A stretch of 64,000 bases of DNA from Actinomycetospora corticicola (GTDB taxonomy: Bacteria > Actinomycetota > Actinomycetes > Mycobacteriales > Pseudonocardiaceae). Location of the stretch: positions 1,240,001-1,304,000 of the forward strand of contig NZ_JACCBN010000001.1 of the NCBI RefSeq assembly GCF_013409505.1, written 5' to 3'. The notes under the pieces are model-generated. The model did not search any database and was not told the DNA's origin. It saw only the letters and a program-made list of their open reading frames with translations. Made by a program: the position numbers and the translations under genes. Numbering within the stretch: the stretch's first letter is position 1; every line of letters begins with the position of its first letter. This document shows positions 9,271 to 17,867 of the stretch, piece after piece.

Positions 9271-10074
9271 ATGGTCGACGTGACGGAGCGTGGAGCGGAC
9301 ATCCACCGGGTGTTCCACGACGTGGAGCGGGCCGCGTCGGCCGGCCCCGCCGTGGAGTTCCTCCGGGCGGTCGAGGCGGCGCCGTCGGTGCTGGCCTACC
9401 GCACCCGGCTCGAGGAACACCTCGCCCCGGTCGCGGGGGAGACCGTGCTCGACGTCGGGTGCGGCGCCGGGCACCACGCGGCCGCGATCGCGGCGGCGCG
9501 GGCGGCGGCGGACGCGCCCGGACCCGTCGTCGGGATGGACCGACCGCGGATGCTCGAGGAGGCGGCGGACCGGTACGGGGACGCGGTGCGGTGGCTGCCC
9601 GGGGCGGCCGAGGCGATGCCGCTCGAGGACGACAGCGTCGACGCCGTCTACGCCGAGCGGGTGCTGATGTACGTGGACGACGCGGTGGACGTGGTCGCCG
9701 AGATGGCCCGGGTCCGCCGCCCCGGCGGGCGGGTGGCGCTGTTCGAGCTGGACTACGCGTCGATGGTGCTCGGCGGGGACCCGAAGACGGCCGACGAGGT
9801 GCTCGGGGTGGTGTGCGGGACGGTGGCCTGCGACCGGATGGGCCGCGCGCTCGGACGGCTGCTCACCGACGCGGGCGTGCTGGTCGTTGAGCAGGCGCCG
9901 TTCGCCATGCCGATCCCGCCGCCGGTGTGGGCCTCGGCGGTGCGCGCGCCGGTCGAGGAGGCGGTCGCCGACGGGCGGCTCGACGCCGGCCGCGTGGCCG
10001 CGTGGTTCGACGCGGTCGAGGCCCCCGGCGCCTACCCGGGGTCGGTGACGGGGGTCCTGGCCTGCGGGCGGTGA
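9271..10074 (+). CDS. SAM-dependent methyltransferase, class I
   Basis: 267 residues. Motif I, VLDVGCGAGHHA, occurs near residue 60, an acidic ribose-binding residue in VVGMDRPRML follows, and the post-motif segment DSVDAVYAERVLMYV leads to RPGGRVALFELDY. This is the Methyltransf_11/25 fold of small-molecule methyltransferases. The substrate cannot be inferred. ATG 9271 lies 23 bp after the hydrolase stop, so the two may be cotranscribed. A copy of the CCCGTCGTCGGG motif at 9523 encodes PVVG inside the cofactor-binding domain. Confidence 0.82.
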   Translation: MVDVTERGADIHRVFHDVERAASAGPAVEFLRAVEAAPSVLAYRTRLEEHLAPVAGETVLDVGCGAGHHAAAIAAARAAADAPGPVVGMDRPRMLEEAADRYGDAVRWLPGAAEAMPLEDDSVDAVYAERVLMYVDDAVDVVAEMARVRRPGGRVALFELDYASMVLGGDPKTADEVLGVVCGTVACDRMGRALGRLLTDAGVLVVEQAPFAMPIPPPVWASAVRAPVEEAVADGRLDAGRVAAWFDAVEAPGAYPGSVTGVLACGR

Positions 10075-10104
10075 TCGTCCTGGCGTGACTGGGACGATGA
10101 TCGG

Positions 10105-11106
10105 GTGCGCCGATCCCTGCCCGCCGTGCTCGGCGCCCTCGTGGGCCTCGTGGTCGCCCTCGCGGTGCTCCTCCCCGGCTACGTCGGGCTGGACCGCGTC
10201 ACCCCGTTCGTCCAGCTCGCCGCCCTGACCCCGCTGCTGCTCGTGGTGGTGATGGTCTCGGCGTTCGTCGGCCGGTTCGCCGGGGTGCTCGTCCGGCGGA
10301 AGGGACCGCCGCTCGACGAGCGCCGACCCCGTCTGTTCGCGGCCGGGTTCGCGGCGATGGTCGCGGCCGCCCTGGTGGCGCTGACCGCCGCGGGCATCGT
10401 CGGGAGCCGGCTGCTCGCCGACGACGCTCCCGTCGGGTCCCGCGGCCCCACCGTGCTCACCGTGAACACCGACCGGGGCCGCGCCGACGTCGACGCCCTG
10501 GCCGCGCTGGTACGCGAACGGGCCGCCGACGTCGTGGTCCTGCCGGAGGCCGGGAACCTGTTCCGGGCGCGACTCACCGCCCTGCTGCCCGACTACCGCG
10601 GATGGACCGCGGACGCCTCCTCGCCCGACGACGTCGCCTCGACGTCCCTGCTGCTCGGCCCGCGGGTGCCGGCCCCGCAGATCCGGTCGGTCCCCGGGCG
10701 GCTCTTCGGCACGCTCGACGCCACGGTCTCCGGGGTGCGGGTCGTCGCCGTCCACGTGGCGGCGCCCTATCCGCCCAGCCAGGTCGGCCTCTGGCGCGAC
10801 GACCTGGCGCGGCTCGTCGCGCCCGCGTGCGGGACGCCGCCGGCCGGCCCGACGATCGTCGTCGGCGACCTCAACGCCACCGCCGACCACAGCGTCCTCC
10901 GGGCCGCGACGGCCGGCTGCACCGATGCCCTGCCGGCCGCGGGGTCGGGCACGGTGGCGACCTGGCCGACCGCCCTCCCACGGTGGTTCGGCCTCCAGGT
11001 CGACCACGTGCTCGTCGGGGGCGGGCTGGGCGTCGCCGACGCGGAGGTGCTCGACGTCCCCGGCACCGACCACCGGGCGGTGCTGGCCCGGCTCGTGGTG
11101 GGCTGA
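10105..11106 (+). CDS. Endonuclease/exonuclease/phosphatase-family membrane protein
   Basis: 333 residues. Three N-terminal hydrophobic helices (about residues 5-110) precede an EEP domain: VLTVNTDRGR, the metal-ligand strand VVVLPEAG, VVGDLNAT with the Asp-x-Asn pair, QVDHVLVG, and terminal TDHRAVLA with the catalytic Asp-His. Such proteins are predicted metal-dependent phosphodiesterases or phosphatases facing the outside. The start is GTG 10105, 30 bp after the methyltransferase, in the same direction. Confidence 0.82.
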   Translation: MRRSLPAVLGALVGLVVALAVLLPGYVGLDRVTPFVQLAALTPLLLVVVMVSAFVGRFAGVLVRRKGPPLDERRPRLFAAGFAAMVAAALVALTAAGIVGSRLLADDAPVGSRGPTVLTVNTDRGRADVDALAALVRERAADVVVLPEAGNLFRARLTALLPDYRGWTADASSPDDVASTSLLLGPRVPAPQIRSVPGRLFGTLDATVSGVRVVAVHVAAPYPPSQVGLWRDDLARLVAPACGTPPAGPTIVVGDLNATADHSVLRAATAGCTDALPAAGSGTVATWPTALPRWFGLQVDHVLVGGGLGVADAEVLDVPGTDHRAVLARLVVG

Positions 11107-11131
11107 AGCGGCGCGGAGCAGAGTGGACCCC

Positions 11132-11956
11132 ATGACCGTCCTCGTCACCGGCGCCCGTGGCGCCGTCGGATCCGCCGTCCGCTCCGGCCTGCTCGCCGCC
11201 GGTGTCGACGTCCGCGCCGCCGGGCGCGACCCGTCGGTCCTTCCCGACGACGGGTCCGCGCGGGTCGCGCTCGACCTCGACGACCCGTCGTCGTACGGAC
11301 CGGCGCTCGACGGCGTGGACCGGGTGTTCGTCTACGTCGCCGAGGACCTGCGACCGTTCGCGCGGGCGATGGCCGACGCCGGGGTCCGGCACGCCGTCCT
11401 GCTGTCCTCCGAGTCGGTGCTGACCGAGCCGGAGCCCGAGCCCGGGGGGATCGCCGCGCACCACGCCGACGCGGAGACGGCCCTGCGCGGGGCCGGCATC
11501 ACGACGACGGCGCTGCGTCCCGGGGCGTTCGCGGGCAACACCGGGCAGTGGTCGCGGGGGATCGCGGCCGGGTTCGTCGAGCTGCCGTTCCCGCGGTCCG
11601 CCACCACCCCGATCGACGAGCGCGACATCGGTGACGTCGCGGTCGCCGCCCTGCTCGCCGACCCGGTCGACGAGTCGGTGCACGTGACCGGGCCGGAGTC
11701 GCTGACGATGGCCGAGCAGGTGGCGCAGGTCGCCGAGCGGCTGGGGCGGCCGATCGAGGTCCGCGCCGTCGACCCCGACGTCGCGCGGGAGCAGATGGCC
11801 CGGTTCGTCCCGTCCGCGGTCGTCGACTCGCTGTTCCGCTACTGGCGGGACACCGACGGGGTGCCCGCCCCGGTCACCGACGAGGTCGCCCGCCGCACCG
11901 GTCACCCCGCGCGGACCTACCGGCAGTGGCTCACCGAGGTCTTCACGGGAGCGTGA
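11132..11956 (+). CDS. NmrA-like NAD(P)-binding protein / atypical SDR
   Basis: 274 residues. The N-terminus MTVLVTGARGAVGSAV gives the GxxGxxG dinucleotide motif; ARDP-type residues follow and there is no Tyr-x3-Lys catalytic pair, as in NmrA-like and TMR-type atypical SDRs. Related proteins act as NAD(P)H-quinone reductases or redox sensors; the specific role here is unknown. LPDDGS near residue 40 is encoded by a CCCGACGACGGG motif copy. The 3' end overlaps the convergent aldoxime dehydratase gene by 14 bp. Confidence 0.75.
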   Translation: MTVLVTGARGAVGSAVRSGLLAAGVDVRAAGRDPSVLPDDGSARVALDLDDPSSYGPALDGVDRVFVYVAEDLRPFARAMADAGVRHAVLLSSESVLTEPEPEPGGIAAHHADAETALRGAGITTTALRPGAFAGNTGQWSRGIAAGFVELPFPRSATTPIDERDIGDVAVAALLADPVDESVHVTGPESLTMAEQVAQVAERLGRPIEVRAVDPDVAREQMARFVPSAVVDSLFRYWRDTDGVPAPVTDEVARRTGHPARTYRQWLTEVFTGA

Positions 11957-12992
11957 GCAGCGTCGGGGCGAACGGGAGCAGCCCCGTCGTCGGGACGCAG
12001 TTGACGTACTCGAAGCGGGCGCTGCGGGGGAGCACCACCACCTCGTGCCAGGTGACGACCGAGCGGGCGTCGCCCCAGTGCCGCTTGGCCTCGATGGCGT
12101 GCTCGTAGATCGCGAGGTGCGTGTGGTGGCTCGCGGCCCACTCCTCGAGCTCGCCGAGGGCGTGGAAGTACCCGAGCACCGACGTCTCGCGGCGCGGGGC
12201 GAGGGAGGCCGGGTCGAGGGAGGTGAGGATGCGCAGCGAGAGCGTGCCGGTGTCGGTGGGGTGCTCGCGCAGGTGGTCCATCCCGGTGAGCAGCTTCGAC
12301 TGCAGGTTGTGCTCGTAGTCGACGAGCTGCTCGCCCTCGGCGGGCTCCCAGAACTGCCCGGAGCGGATGACGGCCGTGTCGTGCGAGCACTCGACGCGCA
12401 GCCGTCGCCCGCGGGACGGCACGTCGGTGCGGCGGACCTGCTTCCCGACCGCCTCCAGCGGGTCGATGGCCGACACCGGGAAGCGGTCGCGGGCGGCGCC
12501 GAAGTAGCCGTTGGTGGTCATCGGCTCGCGGCTCGTCCCGCGGCACCCGGCGAAGCCGAAGGGCCACCGCGGGTCGGAGTAGATCGTCTCGAAGCGGTCG
12601 GGGTGGACCTGGAGCACCTCGTGCCAGGCGCCGATCGTCGCGGTCGCCGGGTCGAGCCGGTCGAACCACGTCGGCAGCGGCGCGTCGTGCAGCCAGCGCT
12701 CGTGGGCGGTCGGGTCCTTCCAGTACGCGAGGTGGACGAGCTCGACGGTGCCCTCCGGCCCGGTCGCGACCAGCAGCTCGGTCGACTCCGGACCGTCCGC
12801 GCTCGCTCGCGCCAGGGCCAGGAACTCCTCCTCGGCCGGGCCGCCGCGCTCCGGCAGCTGCACGGCGAGGTAGTCCGCGGTGAGCAGCGAGGTCGGCGCG
12901 TCGAGGACGAGGGTCCAGCGGGGGGCGCGCGGCTCGTGGCCGGGCGGACGGCGCTCGGGCAGGACGCGGGGGTACGACACCGTCCAACTCAC
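11943..12992 (-). CDS. oxd: Haem-containing aldoxime dehydratase (phenylacetaldoxime dehydratase family)
   Basis: 349 residues, matching the roughly 350-residue Oxd enzymes, which dehydrate aldoximes to nitriles. Family features include RWPFGFAGCRGTSREPMTTNGYFG in the middle, SHHTHLAIYEHAI whose His lies where the proximal haem ligand is found, and VVTWHEVVVLP with the His that acts as the acid/base residue on the distal side; the terminal FEYVNCVPTTGLLP is also typical. The GTG at 12992 was chosen because it places SYPRVLPERRPPG at the expected N-terminus. In other actinomycetes this gene adjoins nitrile hydratase or nitrilase genes; here the nearest is the split nitrile hydratase at 61 kb. 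Confidence 0.88.
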   Translation of the reverse strand: MSWTVSYPRVLPERRPPGHEPRAPRWTLVLDAPTSLLTADYLAVQLPERGGPAEEEFLALARASADGPESTELLVATGPEGTVELVHLAYWKDPTAHERWLHDAPLPTWFDRLDPATATIGAWHEVLQVHPDRFETIYSDPRWPFGFAGCRGTSREPMTTNGYFGAARDRFPVSAIDPLEAVGKQVRRTDVPSRGRRLRVECSHDTAVIRSGQFWEPAEGEQLVDYEHNLQSKLLTGMDHLREHPTDTGTLSLRILTSLDPASLAPRRETSVLGYFHALGELEEWAASHHTHLAIYEHAIEAKRHWGDARSVVTWHEVVVLPRSARFEYVNCVPTTGLLPFAPTLLTLP

Positions 12993-13191
12993 CCGACGAC
13001 CCTCGCAAGTGCAGGACCACCCGACAAGGTGCTGCTCGATCGGTCCCGACACGGGTCGTCCGCCGCTCCCGGGGGTCCGACACGTCTGCCGACGGGGTGT
13101 CGGCACCCGATGCGGTGTCGAGCAGGAGGAACGTGCGTGTGGGTGACCCACGGGGCGTGAACGCCGCCCGAACGGCGGGCGAACGACGGCG

Positions 13192-13219
13192 TTGACACCG
13201 GCCGGGCACGGAGTACCGT
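13192..13219 (+). promoter_or_regulatory. Strong sigma-70-type promoter with no CDS downstream
   Basis: TTGACA (13192-13197), a 16-nt spacer, then TACCGT (13214-13219; fits TAnnnT). This is the best consensus-like promoter I see in the window. It points right into a 290-bp stretch without a plus-strand gene and ending in a strong hairpin, suggesting a non-coding transcript. Confidence 0.5.
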
Positions 13220-13225
13220 CGGCGT

Positions 13226-13544
13226 CGTCGATGTGGTCCCGATCACAGGGTACAAGTCCACGACCGAAGCACCCGTGGATCGACTCACAGCGGCACGACC
13301 GACGTCCCCTCGTGGAAGCTGGTGATCGTTTGATCGCAGGGAGCATCCCGCACCGGACCGGCTCGTGCCGCTCAGAGGACATCGGCCGCCCGTAGCCCCC
13401 GAGGCACGGCGCGGCGACGCCGAGAGAGCGCAGACCCACGAGCGGTGAGCCGCGGCCAGGACGTCAGTCCGAGGCGGGTCCCGAATCCGAACCCCTCCGA
13501 AGCCCACGGCGGCGCCACTCCCTCACGCGGGGGTGGCGCCGCCG
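13226..13544 (+). ncRNA. Candidate non-coding RNA of about 320 nt
   Basis: The interval runs from the predicted start site of the 13192 promoter to the end of the hairpin at 13507-13544. I find no convincing ORF with a ribosome binding site in it. Complementary segments such as CTCGTGG (about 13312) and CCACGAG (about 13436) could close an internal domain. I do not recognise 6S, tmRNA, RNase P, SRP RNA or a known riboswitch. The length resembles abundant actinobacterial RNAs such as mycobacterial Ms1, but I cannot show homology. Confidence 0.35.
13507..13544. terminator. Strong hairpin between candidate ncRNA and SDR gene
   Basis: CGGCGGCGCCAC and GTGGCGCCGCCG pair perfectly over 12 bp around a 14-nt loop. 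The hairpin ends 26 bp beyond the stop of the minus-strand SDR gene and can also end plus-strand transcription from 13192. Confidence 0.7.
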
Positions 13545-13570
13545 CGGCACGTCCGGCCCTCCCCGGGCAC

Positions 13571-14359
13571 TCAGTAGTGCACGACCCCCGGCTGCCCGCC
13601 GCCGGCGCCCAGCGAGTCGCCCGTGACCGCCACCGCGCGGGGCGAGGCCAGGAACGTGACCACGTCCGCCACCTCGGCCGCCGTGATGATCCGCCGCAGG
13701 CTCGTCGTCGCCTCGAGCCCCTCGCGCGCCTCGTCCTCGGAGATCCCGCGCTTCCCGGCGATGTCCGCGAGCATGCCCGGGGTCCGCTCCGTGTCGGTGA
13801 TCCCCGGGTGCACGCAGGTCACGTTGATGCCCTGCGGTCCGAGCTCGTCGGCGAGGTTCGCCGTCAGCGCCGCCACCGCGACGTTCCGGATCGTCCCCGC
13901 GATCGACCCCGTCTTCCGCGCGTTCAGGCCGCTGATGTTCACGATGCGCCCGGCACCCTGCGCGATCATCGCCGGCGCCACCGCGCGTGCCGTCCGCAGG
14001 TAGCCCATGACCTTCGTGTCGAACTCGACCTGCACCGCGTCGTCGGTCAGGTCGGTCAGCTTCGGGATCGGCGCCCCGCCCGCGGGCCGTGCCGCCGCGT
14101 TGACCAGCACGTCCACCCCGCCCCACGCCTCCACGACCCGGTCCACCGCCGCCCGCACCGCCGCGTCGTCGGTCGTGTCGGCCGTGAGCTGGAGGGTCTC
14201 GCCGTTCACCTGCTGCGCCGCCGCGTCCAGGTCCACCGCCGTCCGCGCCACGAGCGCGACCCGCGCGCCCTCCGCCGCCAGTGCCTGCGCGCACGCCAGT
14301 CCGATGCCACGCGACGCCCCGGTGACGATCGCGCGCGCTCCACCCAGTCCGAGGTCCAT
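13571..14359 (-). CDS. SDR-family protein lacking the canonical Tyr-Lys catalytic pair
   Basis: 262 residues. The Rossmann motif TGASRGIG near residue 12, VNAAARPAG and the NISG strand are present, as is the C-terminal CVHPGITDTERTPG region. At the position of the usual YxxxK the sequence reads GTIRNVAVAALT, so both catalytic Tyr and Lys are replaced. Similar 'RN-type' SDRs exist in actinobacteria, so this looks like a divergent subfamily rather than decay. The ATG at 14359 (MDLGLGGA) is preceded by a purine-rich GGGGAAGG. Two TetR-type palindromes lie upstream (14437-14484). Confidence 0.75.
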   Translation of the reverse strand: MDLGLGGARAIVTGASRGIGLACAQALAAEGARVALVARTAVDLDAAAQQVNGETLQLTADTTDDAAVRAAVDRVVEAWGGVDVLVNAAARPAGGAPIPKLTDLTDDAVQVEFDTKVMGYLRTARAVAPAMIAQGAGRIVNISGLNARKTGSIAGTIRNVAVAALTANLADELGPQGINVTCVHPGITDTERTPGMLADIAGKRGISEDEAREGLEATTSLRRIITAAEVADVVTFLASPRAVAVTGDSLGAGGGQPGVVHY

Positions 14360-14436
14360 GGGCGCTGCCTTCCCCGTCCGCGTCGGCTCCACCCCTTCGG
14401 AGACGACGGGTGCACCGCCGCCCCCATCGAATCGGA

Positions 14437-14484
14437 ACGAACGAGTCGTTCGTGCACCTAGAGGCCACGAACGGCCCGTTCGTG
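14437..14484. promoter_or_regulatory. Tandem TetR-type palindromic operators upstream of the SDR gene
   Basis: ACGAACGA-G-TCGTTCGT (14437-14453) and CACGAACGG-C-CCGTTCGTG (14466-14484) are two perfect dyads sharing the core CGAACGnnnCGTTCG, centred 30 bp apart, about 80-125 bp upstream of the SDR start. Two matching dyads about three helical turns apart suggest binding by two dimers of one repressor. No TetR gene is adjacent. Confidence 0.65.
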
Positions 14485-14528
14485 CCGAACGGCTCGGGTT
14501 CGACGGCCCGCGATCACGAGCTCGCCGC

Positions 14529-14577
14529 CGTGAGGGGAGGATCCGAGCGCTCTTGTGGCACGAGGGTTCCCCTCACG
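14529..14577. repeat. 49-nt palindromic repeat, family B copy 1
   Basis: CGTGAGGGGA and TCCCCTCACG form 10-bp arms around a conserved centre (GATCCGAGCGCTCTTGTGG...). Near-identical copies occur at 42711-42758 and 60952-61000. Here it lies just after the histidine kinase stop and could act as its terminator. Confidence 0.8.
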
Positions 14578-14584
14578 CGGAGGA

Positions 14585-15868
14585 TCAGTCCGAGGCGGCC
14601 GGGAGCAGCAGGGTGATCGTCGTCGGGGCGGCCGAACGCAGGCGGAGCCGGCCGCCCTGGTCCTCGGCGAGCCGGCGAGCGAGGGCGAGACCGATGCCGT
14701 GGCCCTCGGTGGGGGAGCGGGTCGCGAACAGCGCCGATTCGTCGACCGTCAACGCCCCGGAGTCCGCCACGTCGAGCGCCACCGCCGGGCCGGCATCCCG
14801 CACGGTCACGGTCACCGGAGCCTCCCCGTGGACCCGCGCGTTCTCCAGCAGGACGGTCAGCACCTGGCGGACCGCCGCCTCCGAGCCCGAGATGCACGCC
14901 CCGTCGTCGGGAAGGACGAGGTCGACGGCCATCCCGTCGGCGCCCACCTCCTCGACGACCCGCCGGCTCAGCGCCACGACGTCCACCCGCGAGCGGCGCT
15001 CGCCGGCGGGTTCGCGGGCGAGGGCGAGGAGTTCGGTGACCGTGCGGTCGAGGCGGTCGGCGGATTCGAGCGAGCCCTCGATCGCCTCGGCGACCCCGGG
15101 CGAGCCCGGCGGCAGCGTCGCCGCCTCCTCGAGGCGCAGCCGGAGCCCGGCGAGCGGGGTGCGCAACTGGTGGGACGCCTCGGCGGAGAACGCGCGCTCG
15201 CGGGCGAGGAGGTCGGCGAGGCGGGTCGCGGTGAGCGAGAGCGAGCGCTGGACGGCGGCGACCTCGGGGACGGCGGCGTCCGCGGCGTCGGCCGAGACGG
15301 TGAAGTCGCCCTCGCCGAGGCGGCGCGCGTCGTCGGCGAGGACCTCCAGCGGCGCGGCGAGACGGGTCGCGAGCCGCCGGGCGACGAGCCGGGTGCCCGC
15401 GACGGCGGCGACCCCGAGCACGAGCATCACCACCCACGTGACGGCGGTCCGCTCCACGGCCTCGCCCTGCGACCGCTCCGCGCGCAGCACCCCGACGCGA
15501 CGGTCACCGTCCAGCACCGGCACCGCGACCAGGAAGGTCCCCGCGGAGCTGCGTCGCTCGACCCGCCCGGTCAGCGCCCCGGTCAACGACGCGTCGAGCC
15601 GGTCCGGCCCGTCGCCGGTGACCCGCCGGCCGTCCAGCGCGTAGACCGCGCCGGGGCTCTCGGCGGAGATGGGCGAGACGGCGGTCGGGACCTGCCCGGC
15701 CGCGAGCACCGGCCCGATCGCGTCCGCGGCGACCTGCGCGTCCCCCTCGAGGTCCGTCTGCTCGTCGACCACGTAGTACCGCGCTGCGCCCACCGCCAGC
15801 GGCAGCCCGAACACGGTGATCGCCACCATCGACACGATCACCGCGAACCGCACGATCCGGGCGCGCAT
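14585..15868 (-). CDS. Sensor histidine kinase
   Basis: 427 residues. An N-terminal membrane helix (about 5-25), an extracytoplasmic segment of about 130 residues and a second helix (about 150-172) are followed by a HAMP region (LAAPLEVLADDARRLGEGDF), the H-box SAEASHQLRTPLAGLRL, an N-box-like LLENARVHGE and a G-box GHGIGLALARRL. It autophosphorylates on the H-box His and passes phosphate to the partner regulator encoded upstream. The ATG overlaps the regulator stop by one base (TGATG), so translation is coupled. The N-box has LENA instead of DNA. The signal is unknown. Confidence 0.9.
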   Translation of the reverse strand: MRARIVRFAVIVSMVAITVFGLPLAVGAARYYVVDEQTDLEGDAQVAADAIGPVLAAGQVPTAVSPISAESPGAVYALDGRRVTGDGPDRLDASLTGALTGRVERRSSAGTFLVAVPVLDGDRRVGVLRAERSQGEAVERTAVTWVVMLVLGVAAVAGTRLVARRLATRLAAPLEVLADDARRLGEGDFTVSADAADAAVPEVAAVQRSLSLTATRLADLLARERAFSAEASHQLRTPLAGLRLRLEEAATLPPGSPGVAEAIEGSLESADRLDRTVTELLALAREPAGERRSRVDVVALSRRVVEEVGADGMAVDLVLPDDGACISGSEAAVRQVLTVLLENARVHGEAPVTVTVRDAGPAVALDVADSGALTVDESALFATRSPTEGHGIGLALARRLAEDQGGRLRLRSAAPTTITLLLPAASD

Positions 15869-16542
15869 CAGACCTTCTCGAGGCGGTAGCCGTGGCCGCG
15901 CACGGTCGCGATCACGGGCTCCGGGCCGAGCTTGCGGCGCAGGGCGGCGATGTGGACGTCGAGGGTCTTCGTCGACCCCGACCAGTGCTCGTCCCACACG
16001 TCGCTCATCAGCGCCTCGCGCGAGACCAGCACCCCCGGCTCGGCCGCGAGCCGCGCCAGCAGGTCGAACTCCTTGGCCCGCAGCCCGAGCTCCTCGCCCT
16101 CGCGCGTCACCCTCCGGGCCGCGAGGTCGATCGCCAGGTTCCCGACGACGAGCCGTGACCCGCGGTCCTCGGGCAGCGCGGCACCCGCGCGGCGCAGGTG
16201 CGCCCGCACCCGCGCGGCGAGCTCGGTGAAGCGCACCGGCTTGGTGAGGTAGTCGTCCGCGCCGGCCTCGAGCGCGACCACCACGTCCATCTCGTCGTCG
16301 CGCGCGGTGACCACCACGAGCACGGCGTCCGGGAACGTGACCCGCAGCCGCCGGCACACCTCGGTGCCCTCGAGGTCGGGCAGCCCGAGGTCGAGCAGCA
16401 CCAGGTCGGGCGCGGGGAGCGACCGGACCAGCGCCGACCCGCCGTCGGGAAGGGCCGTCACCTGATGGCCCTCCGCCTGCAGACGGGAGCTCAGCACCCC
16501 CCGGATCGTGTCGTCGTCCTCGACGACCCACAGCTGCGCCAC
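15868..16542 (-). CDS. OmpR-family two-component response regulator
   Basis: 224 residues. The receiver domain (1-115) has acidic VVEDDD near the N-terminus, phospho-acceptor Asp in DLVLLDLGLPDLEG (about 51), Thr in VVVVTARDD and Lys in YLTKPVRF. The C-terminal winged helix ends LGPEPVIATVRGHGYRLEKV, the OmpR/PhoB pattern. It forms a translationally coupled pair with the downstream kinase. The 89-bp gap to the divergent murT gene must hold both promoters. Confidence 0.92.
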   Translation of the reverse strand: MAQLWVVEDDDTIRGVLSSRLQAEGHQVTALPDGGSALVRSLPAPDLVLLDLGLPDLEGTEVCRRLRVTFPDAVLVVVTARDDEMDVVVALEAGADDYLTKPVRFTELAARVRAHLRRAGAALPEDRGSRLVVGNLAIDLAARRVTREGEELGLRAKEFDLLARLAAEPGVLVSREALMSDVWDEHWSGSTKTLDVHIAALRRKLGPEPVIATVRGHGYRLEKV

Positions 16543-16631
16543 AGCCGATCACCGTACGGTCCGCGTCGCCGCCTTTGCGCCTGCGCGTCGTCTTGCCGAC
16601 CGTTAACCCGTCCGCGCGCACGATCACCGCT

Positions 16632-17867
16632 GTGACCCCGAGGCTGCCGACGCGTGCCCGACTGGCCGTCGCTGCTGCACGCAGCGTGAGCGGGGTGGCG
16701 CGCCGGACGGGGCGGAACGGTTCCGTGATCGGGGGCCGGGTCGCGACCGTGCTCGACGGTCGGGTGCTCGCCCGGCTCGCCGTGGGCCGGACGGTCGTGC
16801 TGGTCACCGGGACCAACGGCAAGACCACGACCACCTCGATGATCGCCCGGGCCCTCGGCGGCGACGGCGAGGTGGCCACCAACCACCTCGGCGCCAACAT
16901 GCCCGACGGGATCACCACCGCCCTGCTCGACGCCCCCGGCAAGCGCCTCGCCGTCATGGAGGTCGACGAGTCCTACCTCGGCGAGGTCGCCGCGGCCACG
17001 GACCCGGCCGTGATCGTCCTGCTCAACTTCAGCCGCGACCAGCTCGACCGGGTCGGCGAGGTCCGCACCGTCGCCCGTCGGGTCGGCGACGCCGTGGCGG
17101 CGCACCCGCGGGCCCGGGTGGTCGCCTTCGCCGACGACGTCCTCTGCGCCGGCGCCGGCCTGCGCTCGGCGGCGCCGCTGTGGGTGTCCTCGCCGTCGTC
17201 CTGGACCGGGGACGCCGGGGTGTGCCCCCGCTGCGACGGGCCGGTCACGCACGCGGGGCTGCGGTGGACGTGCGGGTCGTGCGGGCTCACGCGCCCGCCG
17301 GGGAACTGGGCGATCGTCGACGACGACGGGTGGTGCGCCCGCGGTCCCGACGGTGTGGACGTGCCGCTCGAGCTCGCCCTGCCCGGCCACGCGAACCGGT
17401 TGAACGCGACGTTCGCGATCGCGGTCGCGGCGGAACTCGGGGTCGAACCCGCCGTCGCGGCGGCCCGGCTGCGCGGCCTCGAACAGGTCGGGGGCCGGTA
17501 CCGGACGGTGACGCGGCCGGGCGGCACCACGCGCCTGCTGCTCGCCAAGAACCCCGCCGGCTGGGCGCAGGTGCTGGACCTGCTCGACGAGGGGCCGGGG
17601 CGGCCCGTCGTCGTCGCGGTGAACTCCCGTGAGGCCGACGGCCGCGACGTGTCCTGGCTCTGGGACGTGCCCTTCGAACGGCTCGCCGGGCACCCGGTGG
17701 TGGTCGCGGGGGAGCGGTCGGCGGAGCTCTCCGTGCGGCTGGCCTACGCCGGGCTCCCGCACCGGCTGGCCGACGACGCGGTCCGGGCGACCCGGGACAC
17801 GGTCGGCGCCGTCGACCTCGTCGGCAACTACACCGCCTTCCACGACGCGGCGCGGGTGCTCACGTGA
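16632..17867 (+). CDS. murT: Lipid II isoglutaminyl synthase, MurT subunit
   Basis: 411 residues. The Mur-ligase ATP site is TGTNGKTTTTSMIA (about residue 60), followed by LNFSRDQLDRVGE in the central domain. A zinc ribbon inserted in the central domain has CPRC near 197 and CGSC near 214, the hallmark of MurT, and a DUF1727 C-terminal domain follows. With GatD it amidates the alpha-carboxyl of D-Glu in lipid II using glutamine and ATP. GTG 16632 is chosen as start. The gatD start overlaps the stop by 4 bp (GTGA), fitting a two-subunit complex. Confidence 0.93.
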   Translation: MTPRLPTRARLAVAAARSVSGVARRTGRNGSVIGGRVATVLDGRVLARLAVGRTVVLVTGTNGKTTTTSMIARALGGDGEVATNHLGANMPDGITTALLDAPGKRLAVMEVDESYLGEVAAATDPAVIVLLNFSRDQLDRVGEVRTVARRVGDAVAAHPRARVVAFADDVLCAGAGLRSAAPLWVSSPSSWTGDAGVCPRCDGPVTHAGLRWTCGSCGLTRPPGNWAIVDDDGWCARGPDGVDVPLELALPGHANRLNATFAIAVAAELGVEPAVAAARLRGLEQVGGRYRTVTRPGGTTRLLLAKNPAGWAQVLDLLDEGPGRPVVVAVNSREADGRDVSWLWDVPFERLAGHPVVVAGERSAELSVRLAYAGLPHRLADDAVRATRDTVGAVDLVGNYTAFHDAARVLT

